The position numbers and the translations under genes are program-made. The notes under the pieces were generated by a model. That model did not search any database. It had not been told where the DNA came from and saw only the letters and a list, made by a program, of their open reading frames with translations. Shown in pieces: positions 21,638 to 32,400 of a stretch of 64,000 nucleotides of DNA (position 1 is the stretch's first letter; each line of letters starts with the position of its first letter). This DNA comes from Ceratobasidium sp. AG-K (lineage: Eukaryota > Basidiomycota > Agaricomycetes > Cantharellales > Ceratobasidiaceae), in the NCBI GenBank assembly GCA_037039685.1, contig JAWNGF010000009.1:1798001-1862000 (forward strand). The letters are read 5' to 3'.

Positions 21638-22480
21638 TTAGTGATATTGAGTAACCAGAGCTGAAACTTGAAGACCAACATTTCGGGTGCATGATAACTT
21701 TAACTTGGCCTCGTCAATCTCCTTTTCCACGTCTTTACAAATCTCCACGACCGAGTCGGCGGCCGGAAGAGAAATGATCTTTAACCGACCCAATTTTCCT
21801 CTCCTCCACTTGAGTTTCTTGAGGGGCCTTTCGACGGACGCCCACCTGGGACGCATGTAACGCATACACTCCCAAATTAACCCAGCGAACCAGTAACAAT
21901 TGGCTCCAACAGGGTTATATATAGATTCTTTTCGGGATATGTGTTTCGCTAAAATGAGCAACTGATAGAAAAACAGCGGCCGCCGGCGACAAAACACGAG
22001 CTCTTCCAGCTTTCCATAGTGAGGCTTTAGCCCACAAGCTTTAAGTAGAGTTTCTACATCTCCCGTACAAGATATCCTAAGGTCGTCTGCCGCGTCTCGT
22101 AGAGATGAGGAATAAGCAAAGGAATTTCCATTGGTGAGGGTCGTTTGAGCGTTACGGTCAAGGACAATATAGTTGTTAAGCTGCGGCATTGTTACGTCCT
22201 CAACCTCGAGTACGATGAATTCGTGATTCACGGTTTGTTTCCTTTTTCCGTACCAAGCAGACTTCACAATCATGTACTCGGTACGCTTGTTGAGCTGATA
22301 TTCCCCGATAAGCACGTCGTGGAGCTGGCCTATCCCGAAATGGTAAAATTTCCTGTGTTCACGTTCTCCAGGATCAGGAGTGAGAGAAGGAGGAAATATG
22401 TCCTTGGATCTATGATGAAATGAGCCACTAGGACGCTCTAGTGTACGGATGAGATCTTCCCATGATGGTTTGACAGGCAT
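21638..22480 (-). CDS. hypothetical protein, possible NC/His papain-like fold, paralogue 2
   Basis: Single-exon 280-aa ORF, ATG at 22,480 directly after the right arm of the shared cassette. It aligns in layout with the convergent 270-aa protein: KDIFPP near residue 27, IVKSAWYGKRKQTVNHEFIV with VLEVED, NNYIVLDR, DVETLLKACG, and ANCYWFAGLIWECMRYM near residue 201. The C-terminus is Lys/Arg-rich (PLKKLKWRRGKLGRL). No stop or frameshift is visible. Overall identity to paralogue 1 looks low outside the motifs, although the 333 bp upstream are about 99% identical. Function is unknown; the His and Asn-Cys positions suggest a permuted papain-like enzyme. Confidence 0.65.
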   Translation of the reverse strand: MPVKPSWEDLIRTLERPSGSFHHRSKDIFPPSLTPDPGEREHRKFYHFGIGQLHDVLIGEYQLNKRTEYMIVKSAWYGKRKQTVNHEFIVLEVEDVTMPQLNNYIVLDRNAQTTLTNGNSFAYSSSLRDAADDLRISCTGDVETLLKACGLKPHYGKLEELVFCRRRPLFFYQLLILAKHISRKESIYNPVGANCYWFAGLIWECMRYMRPRWASVERPLKKLKWRRGKLGRLKIISLPAADSVVEICKDVEKEIDEAKLKLSCTRNVGLQVSALVTQYH

Positions 22481-22810
22481 TGTGACTGGAGTAATCTACG
22501 GTCACCGACACCGAAGTTTCTATGAGCGGGCTACCAGACATAGATGAGTGCCCAGCAGGCTTACCTTCTACTAGCCGCTGAGGGATAGCTATGGGAATCT
22601 TGTATGCCCGCTCCACCGAGTTGATAACAGTGGGTTGGGGGGACTGAGTGTGTATTGATTACAGCCGCGGTACCGGCGCCTAATAACACGAGGTGAGCGG
22701 CTGACGGGGTCAGCCGATAAAGGACTGCGTAACTGATGTCTTATCGCCACGATGTGAGGGTTGGTATTCAAAACAGGAGGCTTGTGCGTACGGAGTTTGC
22801 CCACGTTGTT
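22478..22810 (-). repeat. 333-bp inverted repeat, right arm (shared 5' cassette)
   Basis: Partner of 19,253-19,585, ending at the ATG of the minus-strand gene. It lies upstream of that gene, so it probably holds the promoter and 5' UTR of both paralogues. Confidence 0.9.
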
Positions 22811-23975
22811 CGTAATGTAGTGTGGATGTACCGAGTGGTTTGCGTTTCAAAAATGCCTTCAAGCTCACATCAAGGAGTTCAAAGTGATACCTCTAGCCTT
22901 ATATCACAAAAAGTGGTTTCACTGTTCATATGGATTGTATTATACTTGTGGTATGATGACTTAATCAAGACTATGGTAGATAGTTATCCAAAGAGGACTT
23001 ACAGCGCTTTGCGTTGCTATGCGGTCTAACTCTCCATAATCAAGTTGAGGCGTCAAGGATATATGCAAATTACTTGAAGCCCTATGAACTCAGGTCTTAC
23101 TTAGTTCTGTTGCTTGAGTTAATGTTGAAATCGCGCTGGTGATGTATATGGAATGAATTCACTGTTCACTCAAGGCAGGGTGTTTCTGTAGTGAGCCTGC
23201 GAGAGGTTGTGTTGGTTTAGTCATTGCGTATGGAGTAAAGAATAACTTATCCCACTAGGTGAGCCTCCCAACCGCTGGAGAGGGCAAGGGAGATCCTATA
23301 GCTGGTGGAGGTCGGGAGGAGGAGACCCGGGAACCGGGCGCCTACTACAGGTGCCCCCCCAAAAAGCAACGTCCGTCCTCGGGTGTAAGACCTAAGCAAA
23401 GAGTAGATACGTAATAAAAAAAGAGAAAAGAAGCGAAAGAAAAACGTAAATAAATCACGCATACGAGAGAACTCCTATTACACACGAGTAGACCGGACAA
23501 AAAGAACCTGACCCGTTCACCACTGAATGACGACACCCTCGCCACATGAGCACTTCTACCATGGCTGAGGCATCTCACCACGCTCACGACATCCAACAAC
23601 AGGTTTGAGAACCAAACGACTAGCCGGCACTGCAGCTGTCAAGTCATCAAGTCCTACAGGAAACAAACATCAGGAAAAGTCACCCGGAGTGACAAGCGCT
23701 TACCGTGGAGATATCACCCTAGATAACACTCATTCCTAGTATAAGATATTTAAGGTTGAGGAACGCGGGTAAGGGTCGGATACCGGCCTCGCTGTTTGAT
23801 AAGGATATGATTATGAGCAATATTGAGGGGGAATTGGTGATAAAAGCGACACAATTTAGCAGACCACCTGGCAAGGATACGGTGAGCACTCCAACCTCAT
23901 TGTTAATAAAATGTTCATTTTTTGAATCTACATTAACTTAGTGAGAGAATTTGCCATTGCTCGTCTAGTAGAGAG
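22811..23975. other. no gene recognised
   Basis: Spacer with short frames only. A reading frame at 23,756-23,940 (SLFDKDMIMSNIEGELVIKA) looks faintly protein-like and has a possible donor GTGAGC at 23,882, but no continuation closes. Confidence 0.35.
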
Positions 23976-24281
23976 ATGCACAATTCGTGCGGTGCAGCTG
24001 CTAGGGCCCGGTCCGAGTCTGGGATGCACCCCATGTTCAACAACGTTCCTGAACACCCCAATCCACCCCTCCCTGTGCCCTCCAATTCTATCCCACAGTC
24101 TTTTTATGGACAGCTTCAGCACCCCTTTGCTAGCCCTATTCCACCCTATTCCACCATTAACTCCAACGACCAAGCTCACACACTTTTGCTTGCCTTGGTT
24201 TTGGAGGCTTTCACTGAAGTCAATACCCCATCTGAATACACGGCAGTTTCGTACGGGAACAGCTCTCAAGCGGGGAAGTGA
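23976..24281 (+). CDS. small hypothetical ORF
   Basis: ATG-initiated 101-aa frame, Pro/Ser-rich in the first half (PEHPNPPLPVPSNSIP) and ending TPSEYTAVSYG. No family recognised. It could be an exon of the frame upstream at 23,756 or chance. Overlapping frames on both strands weaken the call. Confidence 0.25.
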   Translation: MHNSCGAAARARSESGMHPMFNNVPEHPNPPLPVPSNSIPQSFYGQLQHPFASPIPPYSTINSNDQAHTLLLALVLEAFTEVNTPSEYTAVSYGNSSQAGK

Positions 24282-24517
24282 TTGACGCAGCCAGTATAAA
24301 GTGTGCTATCAGGCAAGTCTGCAATGACAAAAAACTGGTGGATTATCGATCGGAGCATGGACACCGAGTACATGCAAGGTCCTTAGATGTGTATCTTGCT
24401 TATCCAGTAGTGTGACATGGGCTGGCCGGCTAATACAACACCTATCTGGCGTTAAAAATCGTGTAGTTACATTATAGAACTAATCTACATTCGGTTTGAT
24501 TCAACCTCTCAAAACTT

Positions 24518-24700
24518 CCGGATCGTCCGGAAGTGGCCGATCGACCACCAAAGTCCTGCCGAGGGTAGCGATCGCATCCGGAAGTAAGTTCGGGGATCCG
24601 GAGGTAAGTCGCATCATCCGGAGGTCCGGATATGGAATCCGGAAGTCCACCAAAAGACATTGGCGGGACTTACCTCCGGATTTTTGGGCCATCCGGACCC
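24518..24700. repeat. cluster of TCCGGA palindromes
   Basis: TCCGGA occurs nine times within about 180 bp, often as ATCCGGAAGT or ATCCGGAGGT. ACTTCCGGA and TCCGGAAGT flank a 3-bp spacer near 24,518-24,538. TCCGGAGGTAAGTC (24,597-24,610) is inverted as GACTTACCTCCGGA (24,667-24,680). This is too dense for chance, and could be a subterminal repeat of an unknown element or a protein-binding array. Confidence 0.6.
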
Positions 24701-24739
24701 GACCCCCGGACAATCCGAAAGTTTGGGGTCCACAGTGGA

Positions 24740-25044
24740 TCGATCCAGACTCAACGGGGTTGAATCCTCAATAGCCCAAAGAGGCGCTTGTTAGCTGGAC
24801 CTTTGGTGTGGGCTGGAACAGCAATTCCACTTCCACAGAGATTGAGAGCGTCAAAAAGGCAACTACGTAGATCATCCAGGGTTTTGGAAAGGTTGTGGGC
24901 TTGGATGATGCGGCGTACTTCAACGAGGCAAACCCGTAGGTCCTTTCACCAAGGAATTTGGTAGATACTAATGTTTCCAAAGGAATATACCGAAATGGAA
25001 GGAAGCCTTCTTTGGAAGTCACTACGAGCACCCATCGAAGATGC
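24740..25044 (+). pseudogene. FAD-linked oxidase 3' fragment (copy D)
   Basis: About 300 bp closely related to the 3' end of oxidase copy C (DPDSTGLNPQ, then a Trp-rich block, LDDAAYFNEANP, the last intron, and a broken KWKEAFFGSHYE region). It carries stops at TAG 24,772 and TAG 24,868. The match ends at GAAGAT, immediately beside the left TIR of the KDZ element; the rest of the gene is not found on the other side. Confidence 0.75.
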
Positions 25045-25312
25045 ACCTATCCCTCTGATTCTGGGGTGCCTCGGAGGCTCCCACGTAAGCGCCTGAACGG
25101 GTCGCCTCGGAGGCTGGTTTCCCACTAATTCACCACACCGCCGTTTCCACCGCCAAACCATGCCCCCAGACCCTTGACACGTAAGCAATTCCTCACAACC
25201 CTCTTGGATCACAGGACCGACCCGGCGCTACGCACGGTCAACCAGCCTGCCGACCGTCCCCCGGAAGGCCGGACGAGAGCCTCGCCGCCCACCGGTGAAT
25301 CGGCACGTGACT
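25045..25312 (+). repeat. left TIR of KDZ element
   Basis: About 268 bp, inverted copy of 33,544-33,810 with scattered transitions. The high frequency of C/T and G/A differences shows it is not recent. Confidence 0.9.
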
Positions 25313-25492
25313 CCTTTAGAATGTAATCACAAAGTTGTACAAGTGCGCACAATGTGAATTCGATGTGCGCTATATAGATAGCGAGACATTTAGCTTGTTT
25401 ATTTATTATTGCGCAAAACATGTTTATATATTTATATATATTATTCAGCTTTCGCATATCTCGAATACACAGAAAATTCAATGGTGCCCACG

Positions 25493-27580
25493 CTACCCGA
25501 GATCGGCGTAGACCGACCGCAGGCCGCGAGAAGGCCCGCCCTGAGTAGAGGATGTTCGCGGGGTCGGACTATCAGTCGGAGTATCGGGGCGGGATCGAGC
25601 CGAGCTTCGGGTGGCATATAATTCGTATGACTCGGGTGTATGTGACCTAAAACGGAGGCTGGGCTGAGTTGGTGCGTTTGTTGACCGTGACCCGGCCCGG
25701 GATGAAGGAATCGAGCCGTGAGGCGAGCTAGAGACGATGGAATAAGGGGCAGGAAATGTTGCCGATGGGGGAGTCTTTACCGGCGATGGTGCGTGTACAC
25801 TATTCCCGGGGTATGGTCTCTCGTAAGCGCCGGCGTTGGTTGTGTGAGTCGCGTTAGCGCTTAGCGCAAGGAGTGTGGGGTCAATGAGTGTGAAGTCAAT
25901 GGACGTCGGGCACGCAAGCGGTCCCTGGTCGCTTGCTGGAGTAACTGGTCCCTGCGTCTCAAAGCGAGGCGTCGAGTTGCTAGGAAGGGAGCCCTGGGAG
26001 GCACGCTCATCGTCCAGAGGCTCTGCAAGTAGATCTCCGCTTCCATGAGCGGTTGCCGCGCCCGTAACTTTCGCCTTTCCCCTCTCCTTTTCCTTCATAA
26101 AGATTCTCTTACGCTGTTGTATGCGATTGATAGGGTTTAATAATTGTAATTGCACTGTGATTGAAATTTACGGTTCATACCTTTGCTGCGTCCACCAATG
26201 CTGCCATGTCGATTGCCCCTCCATTCTTTCGTTTCTTTCCGGCATCGCTTCGGGTCTTGCGCGCTGATAGAGTTAATTTCCCAGCGGTAACTTCTTGGTT
26301 TTGTTGCTTATTCCATTCCATCCATTCCTCTTGAGTTAACCGCTTGAAGCCGCATTGCCCAGTCGATATCTTCGCGAGGAGCTCGCGCATCTTCATGAGT
26401 CCCATACTGCTGGGGTCCATCATTGATACGTCATCGCGCATCGGCCAACCAAAGGCTTTCACCCGGTACTCGCGGATATTCTTGTAATGGTTCTTGTATT
26501 CTACCATCTTAATCGAGGAGCCATCGGAGACGACAGGCAGGGATCCATCCTCAGCGGTGGAAACCACGGCATCTTCTGTTCGGTAGTGCAATGATATAAA
26601 TCCTGGCTTAGATAGTATAGATAGATGTGAACTGACGCAAGGATCTCAATATAACTCGATGTAACTCTGACTTCGCTTCTGCAGTCGCTAACTTGTTTGT
26701 ATCCGCTGCACCTGGAGGTTATTGATTAGAAGTCGCGCATTCAAGTTGCCTAGAGATTCGTATTCACCAGCAGCGCCTCGTAGTACAGAGCTCTCCATCA
26801 AAGTAAGCAGATGGGTTGTTGAAACGTTGAAGTGTGACTCGATGAAGATCTTTGCCTTGCGTGACGCATAATACATGGGCTTGAGTCCGTCGTCCACGCG
26901 CCCCTTCGTAGTCAGTAGGATATATTCTATGTTTGCGAGCTCGTGTAAACGATCTATCTAATGGTGGAGATAAGCATATTCATTTAGGATAAAATAATCA
27001 CTTTGTCAACTTGTGAATGCTTACCGATTCACCGATCTCAGTGAGCTCGTTTTTGGCGCTACCTTGCCTCAATCTTGCGGCTGTCATTTTGGCCGCCCCG
27101 GCATTCACCCTATCATCACGGCTTTTCTGAGCAACAGCTATCAACTGGTCCCGTTCCTTTTCGCTCAGGTTTTGATATATCCCTTCCTCATGGATCCGAC
27201 TGACGACATAGTTCATGTATGCACCTCCTGGATGAGTTTCTGTATTGAATGAATACACATATGTATTAGCTATCGTTTGTGAGTTCAGTTAATTGTACAT
27301 TACTCTTCATGTCGTTCCACTCGACCGATTTCTCATGAACCAGGCCATTCCAAGGATTCGGAAGGGCAGTGGGACGCGCATTGAGCTGCAGGAGAAGCTC
27401 TGCACGGACATCACTCGCCTTCATACCCAATCCTGCCGCCGTTTCCTTGGTTAGCTCCTGGAGTTTGTTGTCAATCTCGACGACTGCATTGTCGAGTAGC
27501 CCCCTCAGTCTTGCGTTTTCAGCCCGGCGCGCTTTTTGAAGGGCTGCACGCCCATCATCTGCAGCAGGAGGGGTGGACAT
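25493..27580 (-). CDS. KDZ accessory protein 1 (590 aa, unknown)
   Basis: Five exons on the minus strand: 27,580-27,304, 27,239-27,025, 26,957-26,693, 26,575-26,181 and 26,113-25,493. They total 1773 nt, phases close and all introns are GT-AG. The N-terminal third is helical and charged (RAALQKARRAENARLRGLL; EKERDQLIAVAQKSRDDR), suggesting a coiled coil. The middle has an ankyrin- or helical-like stretch (LHELANIEYILLTTKGRV; YYASRKAKIFIESHFNV) and a block YKNIREYRVKAFGWPMRDD with TGQCGFKRLTQEEWMEWN. The last 206 residues are Ser/Pro/Thr-rich and disordered. I recognise the GWP block from uncharacterised basidiomycete proteins but know no function. It is intact, unlike the transposase beside it. 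Confidence 0.6.
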
Positions 27581-27774
27581 AGGTAGGGAAAATCTGAGAG
27601 TAGTGGAACGTATCCAAATGTTCCCCGTCCCCATGGCTCTGTGTTTCAAGCTCCGCAAGTATTTTCGAAATTTTCATTTCGTCACGCGATTACTTAGGCA
27701 AGGAGTCGAGCTTCACTTATTGGGCGTTGCTGAAGCAGTCGACTCTAGGTGTACATATATTATTTATAAGGCTA

Positions 27775-28847
27775 CTACATATTGTTTTGATCGTTCTCAG
27801 GTAACCCACCATCGGAGCGCTCCTCCTGGCTGCCACTGGGAGCTAAAAGATCGCTACCTGCTGTACGTGTGAGTCAGCATGCTCAGAGCCGGTTGAGAAT
27901 AGAGTACTTACGCAAGGCGCTGAGGCTGGATATGACCCGATCGAGGACTTGTACCTCAATGGAGGGCTCTCGGCGCTGGCGGGATGTGTCAAAGACTATC
28001 ATTCGATGGCGGACCTCGAGGTTGATCGCACGCTCACGGAATGGGGTGGCCTATAGTACTAATGTATGTTAGCAGCGTGTGTAATCCTTGTGTAGTTAGT
28101 ATATGAGGTTGCCTGCTCACCCGTAGCCCTTGTGTTCCAAGCGGAGTCGGGGATCGTGACGCAGAGCGTGTCCGATCAGAGCTGCTCTGGGAATCCAAGA
28201 AAGATGGAGAAGGCAAAGTGCCCATGCGACTGAGGATGCGAGAGAGCGACTGAGGTGGGTTGGCGACTTCGAGCAGGCGCTCCTGTAGCTCTGGTCCTAA
28301 GAAAATGTCCTGCTCACTCCCAAACAGGTTGATCAGAACAGCATACAGGTGCGCCCACCCTTGGCGGTTTACTACGGGAGACGGTGAGCTGCGCTTGTGG
28401 GTGGGTTAGATTGTACTTACAGATATCACGGAACGACTCGGTGGCACATAAGACGTAGCGAACCTCTTTCCAGGTGTAAGCCTTGCAGAATCGACGGTAC
28501 CCAGGTAGTCTTGATATCATAGCAACATTCACCCTGATTGTAAGGTCAGCCTATGCTTACAGCTCCAAACATTTAGCTAACCACCGAGTCCATGCGCCTT
28601 GAATTGACCCGGTATAGACACAGTAGAATGGTCCGCCTTCATCCGGGGTTGCCTCGGCATCAAGGCAATGGCGTATGGTGTCATCGGGGCTCCCGTTACT
28701 GTTTGTTAGTTTTATCAGTAGTACAAATATGTGTTTTCTTAATCTCAGAAACTCACTATCTGGACATGTATTTGAGTGAACTGGCGGGGGTTTGAATGGG
28801 CGAGTCAGATGAGGTGGGCCTATCCCAAAAATTTCGGACTCCGCCAT
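27775..28847 (-). CDS. KDZ accessory protein 2 (284 aa, unknown)
   Basis: Five exons on the minus strand: 28,847-28,582, 28,533-28,421, 28,371-28,121, 28,050-27,912 and 27,860-27,775. They total 855 nt with closing phases and GT-AG introns. Segments include NGSPDDTIRHCLDAE, GAWTRWVNVAMISRLPGYR, VRYVLCATESFRDIC, WAHLYAVLINLFGSEQDIF and INLEVRHRMIVFDTSRQRRE. There is no signal peptide, membrane segment or known catalytic motif. It lies between the transposase and accessory gene 1, same strand, so it is probably part of the element's cargo. No TET/JBP-type HxD motif, which is known near some basidiomycete KDZ genes, was seen. Confidence 0.55.
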
Positions 28848-29452
28848 GTCGAAATGGAAAATCATGCGTGCATGATTTGGCCAAGATATTGGGCGTTTTA
28901 GCCAATATCCCAAGGTGCAATGGTCCGGGCTTTATCTTAGCTTAGCCGGTTGATATAGCCCTTCGGATCCACATGTACGCCACCTGTTGGCAAGCGACTC
29001 ACAAGTAGATACCATACAGCAAGGCGATTGCCGTCATTTACAGATTGTATGCGAGGTATCTTATTTGTAGAATGATTCTCAGCGCATTCATTGGTTTTTT
29101 ATTCCAACGCTCAGTAGGATACACCCCCGAGCTGCTTTGAGGTGTGGCCTTGTCTTCCACCCGTGCGTGCGCTTGGGACTTGGATCCGCAGTTGCATACA
29201 AATCGATACCCATACGGCGATATGCTAATCGATGTGAGTGAGTGCATGATTACAGTGTTGGCATATCAGACATCAATTGCCAAGTGTACGCATGCGAGCA
29301 TGAGCAACCAGCAAGTAGCAGTATGTAGATGCGTGTAAGAAGTACACAGTTCATTTGGACAGACAGACAATCCTGGCACAATAGATTAGGTGGCTCGAAG
29401 CAATTCTCATTTATCAAACTACTACAGGCATACAAACAACTACCCCCAACAT
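28848..29452. other. spacer inside KDZ element
   Basis: About 600 bp between the transposase stop and accessory gene 2. An inverted repeat near 28,862-28,916 (GCATGATTTG; TTGGG-type repeats of CCAAGATATTGGG and CCAATATCCCAA) is visible; otherwise nothing. Confidence 0.4.
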
Positions 29453-32400
29453 TCAGCCCGCCTTCTCCAGCATACTTTGCCATCGGTCAAACTGCTCTGC
29501 CACATCGTCATCAACCTCTAATCCCTCATGATTGACATGCTTCTGATTAAAAGAAGCTTGACAACCAGGCACTTCCTGCGCTTTGTAATCATTTCCATTT
29601 GAGATTTGGCTTATCGGCGGGTCGCCATCAGTTTGCGACTCTGCTGAGCCAAGAGATGCTGGATCAGAGTAGATTGTTAGAAATTAAGTGTCAATACAAA
29701 TGGTTTCGACTGTTACCTATATCCACTTTCCCTATACGCATGCCGTTCGAGTGTGTCCCCGTGTAACCTTGAAGCGATCGAATCGCATTGAGCTTACTTA
29801 ATATAATTTGATTAACCGCCAGACGACGGTTGACCGATTTCCGAACCACCCACACGAGAGAGGGGTTGGTACTAGTAATACGTTCAACTTCCTCTGGCAA
29901 AAGCTTTGCCTCGTCCGAGATGGAGGTAGAAAGTCGCTTTATTTCCACGTTTAAGCGCTCAACCTCTTCATGCGCACGCAAGAGTCGGTGATACTGCTCA
30001 ACACATCGGCGATTCTCCGGTTTTGCCCATGGTTGTTCAACTATTCGGCGTCTTGACCCACAAAGAATGTGACAATCTGAAAGGATTGTCGCATCAGCAA
30101 CTTGCTCCCATGTTAATCTTGGTGCTGGGGGGACAAGTTTGGCCACGGCTTTGTTGTAACGGTTAAGCACTGATTTGATCGCCGTGCTGCGTGCGGCCAG
30201 AGATTTCATGATCTGTGTGCGCAGCTTGTAGCCTAGTGGCATATATTAGTGAAGAAATATCATACCCTTTATGCAACATACCTGTGCCTGTGAGTCCAGC
30301 ACGACTAAGCTCTAATACACGTTGGACAATTAACCATTCCAGCTCATCCAGACACTCATAGAAGTGACTGTGATAGTGCAGTTGTTGGGCCTCTTCCCAT
30401 TCGGGCTGGCCGCGTGTCCAACGATTTGCTCGGGGATATTGTGTGAGTCCTCAAGCTTCTGTACAGCGTCTTGAAGGACCATAATTTGGTCCAGTACTTG
30501 ATGGCAACGTGACTTGGCTTGGGAGCTTAAGCCTAATCGACGAAGGTCGGGCAATCCACTAGGCTCGGAATTTTGTGTCATTTTCAGACACCTGTCAAAT
30601 TCAAGTCTGACTTATGTTAGTTACTTAATCTGCCTGCTGATTGTTTGTAACTTACTGTTTAATCTCCAATCGCTCAAGCAGCTCGATGTATTTGATGGAA
30701 AAAAGGTCGCCAATAACTTCTGTTTTGAACGATGCCATATAGTTTACTTCCTCCCAAAAGAATTCCTTGAAGTCCTCTTCCCCTGACGGGAACCTTTCAA
30801 GGAACTCTGTAGATGACTGTATTACATCAAGCGCATGTACATATTTTCTGTATAATAATGACCCTGGCGCATATTTCAGTATTTAGGCAATTCCAGCAAT
30901 GAAATACTTACCAAGGTTCATGTATGCGTCATTGTTCCAACCATCCAAGTAGATGTCGATTTTCTGGTGCCGCCCAAAGCGGGAGGCAAGTTGAGTGGTG
31001 CTTGCGAGTCGATTTGATGAGGAGAAAAACGTTTCGCAGTTCTCAAAGTTGGTAAGACCGGTACCAGGTCGATTATGGGGATGGTTTTTAACCTGGCACG
31101 CTCGGTTGTGTGCTGGTCCATGAAACAATCCAACACACAAGTCAAAATTGAATTCACGTGCGCGATCGCCCAGCAACGCGCTCCGATCGATGGTACCCTT
31201 GAATGTACACCCAATGTCATAGCCCATTAGTAGGTTGGAGCCAAATGCCAAAATGAGTTTATCAATCATTGCAAGTCCATATTTTGCCCTACAAAACACA
31301 TATTAAGATGTATCTGTCATTGAGACATAGTTTAGCAAAGGTTGCTTACCATTCGCTGCTCTTAACTGTCCTGACTTGGGTCAATTAGGTGTATAAAATG
31401 TTAAGGGGTTCAACTTGGATAAGTCTTAGAACCCAAGGAAAGGAAATAGTTAAGAGGATTGGATTGAGCAAGTCCTAATGGAGAGGAGGTCAAGCCTTGT
31501 CATTAACTGGCTTGACCTCTGGGTTTACATACATGAGGGATCAGTGCCACGTCATCTCTTATCAGTGTGAGAAAGCCGAGTACAACCAATGATAAGCGAG
31601 ATAAGAGATATGACTCTACATTCTGGAAGTTCCGGAAGCAGCACCAATATCAAATGAAAAGACAAATGCATCACATGATACAAATTAAGCGCCAAAGGAC
31701 AATTGTACCAAAAAAGGAAAGTGTTCGGACAAAAGAATATAAAATCAGAATAAAATGACTGAGCTTAGTCAGCTCATGACATTAACCATATCACACACTG
31801 TCAGAACAAATGAATGTCGACATGTGGAAACAAAGACCCCAGTCTTGTCCAAATATCTTCATGGGATACTGTCAGGTCAAGCATCTGCTCCAGCATTCTT
31901 CCACCTCTTCTCGCACTCGGACTTCTCATTGATTTTCTCTTCTCAAGCCTTACTCTTATGCTTTTTACTTTTCCGACTGTTTACAACCTCCTCTTGGAAT
32001 CAATTGATGTCCGACTGGGAGATATAGTAGTCAGAGTTGTAAGTTTGGGTGTCCACCAGTGCAGCATGCTGGCATTGTTTAAGTGAATTGTTTCCATCAC
32101 ATGTCATTAGCATGATGTATCGTAGTAGAGGCTCCCCTTCCAGCTATCAAATCATTATCAACTGTCCAAACAATAAAGAAAATATCTCACCTTGTAAGTG
32201 CATGCTGGGCAACTATTTTTTAATCTCCAATTTGGACCGTCTCTTCCTAACACTGCTTTGACGTGCTTCTGAACTTCACAGAGTACAATAAGGTTCACAT
32301 CAAGGGCTGAGGTAAGTTGGGTCCAGAAATACTCAGTGTAAGGAACCTTAAGGTGCAATCAGTTATGTGCGATGTACGGAGTGCTGGTACTCACATTTCG

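Noticed and set aside
19253..22810. A TIR transposon carrying two genes
   Set aside because: Flanking bases show no duplication, and the arms end at start codons rather than at element-like termini; an inverted gene duplication fits better.
24946..25212. 88-aa and related frames in the KDZ TIRs
   Set aside because: The same frame recurs at the other TIR because the TIRs are inverted copies; no start context or domain supports a gene.
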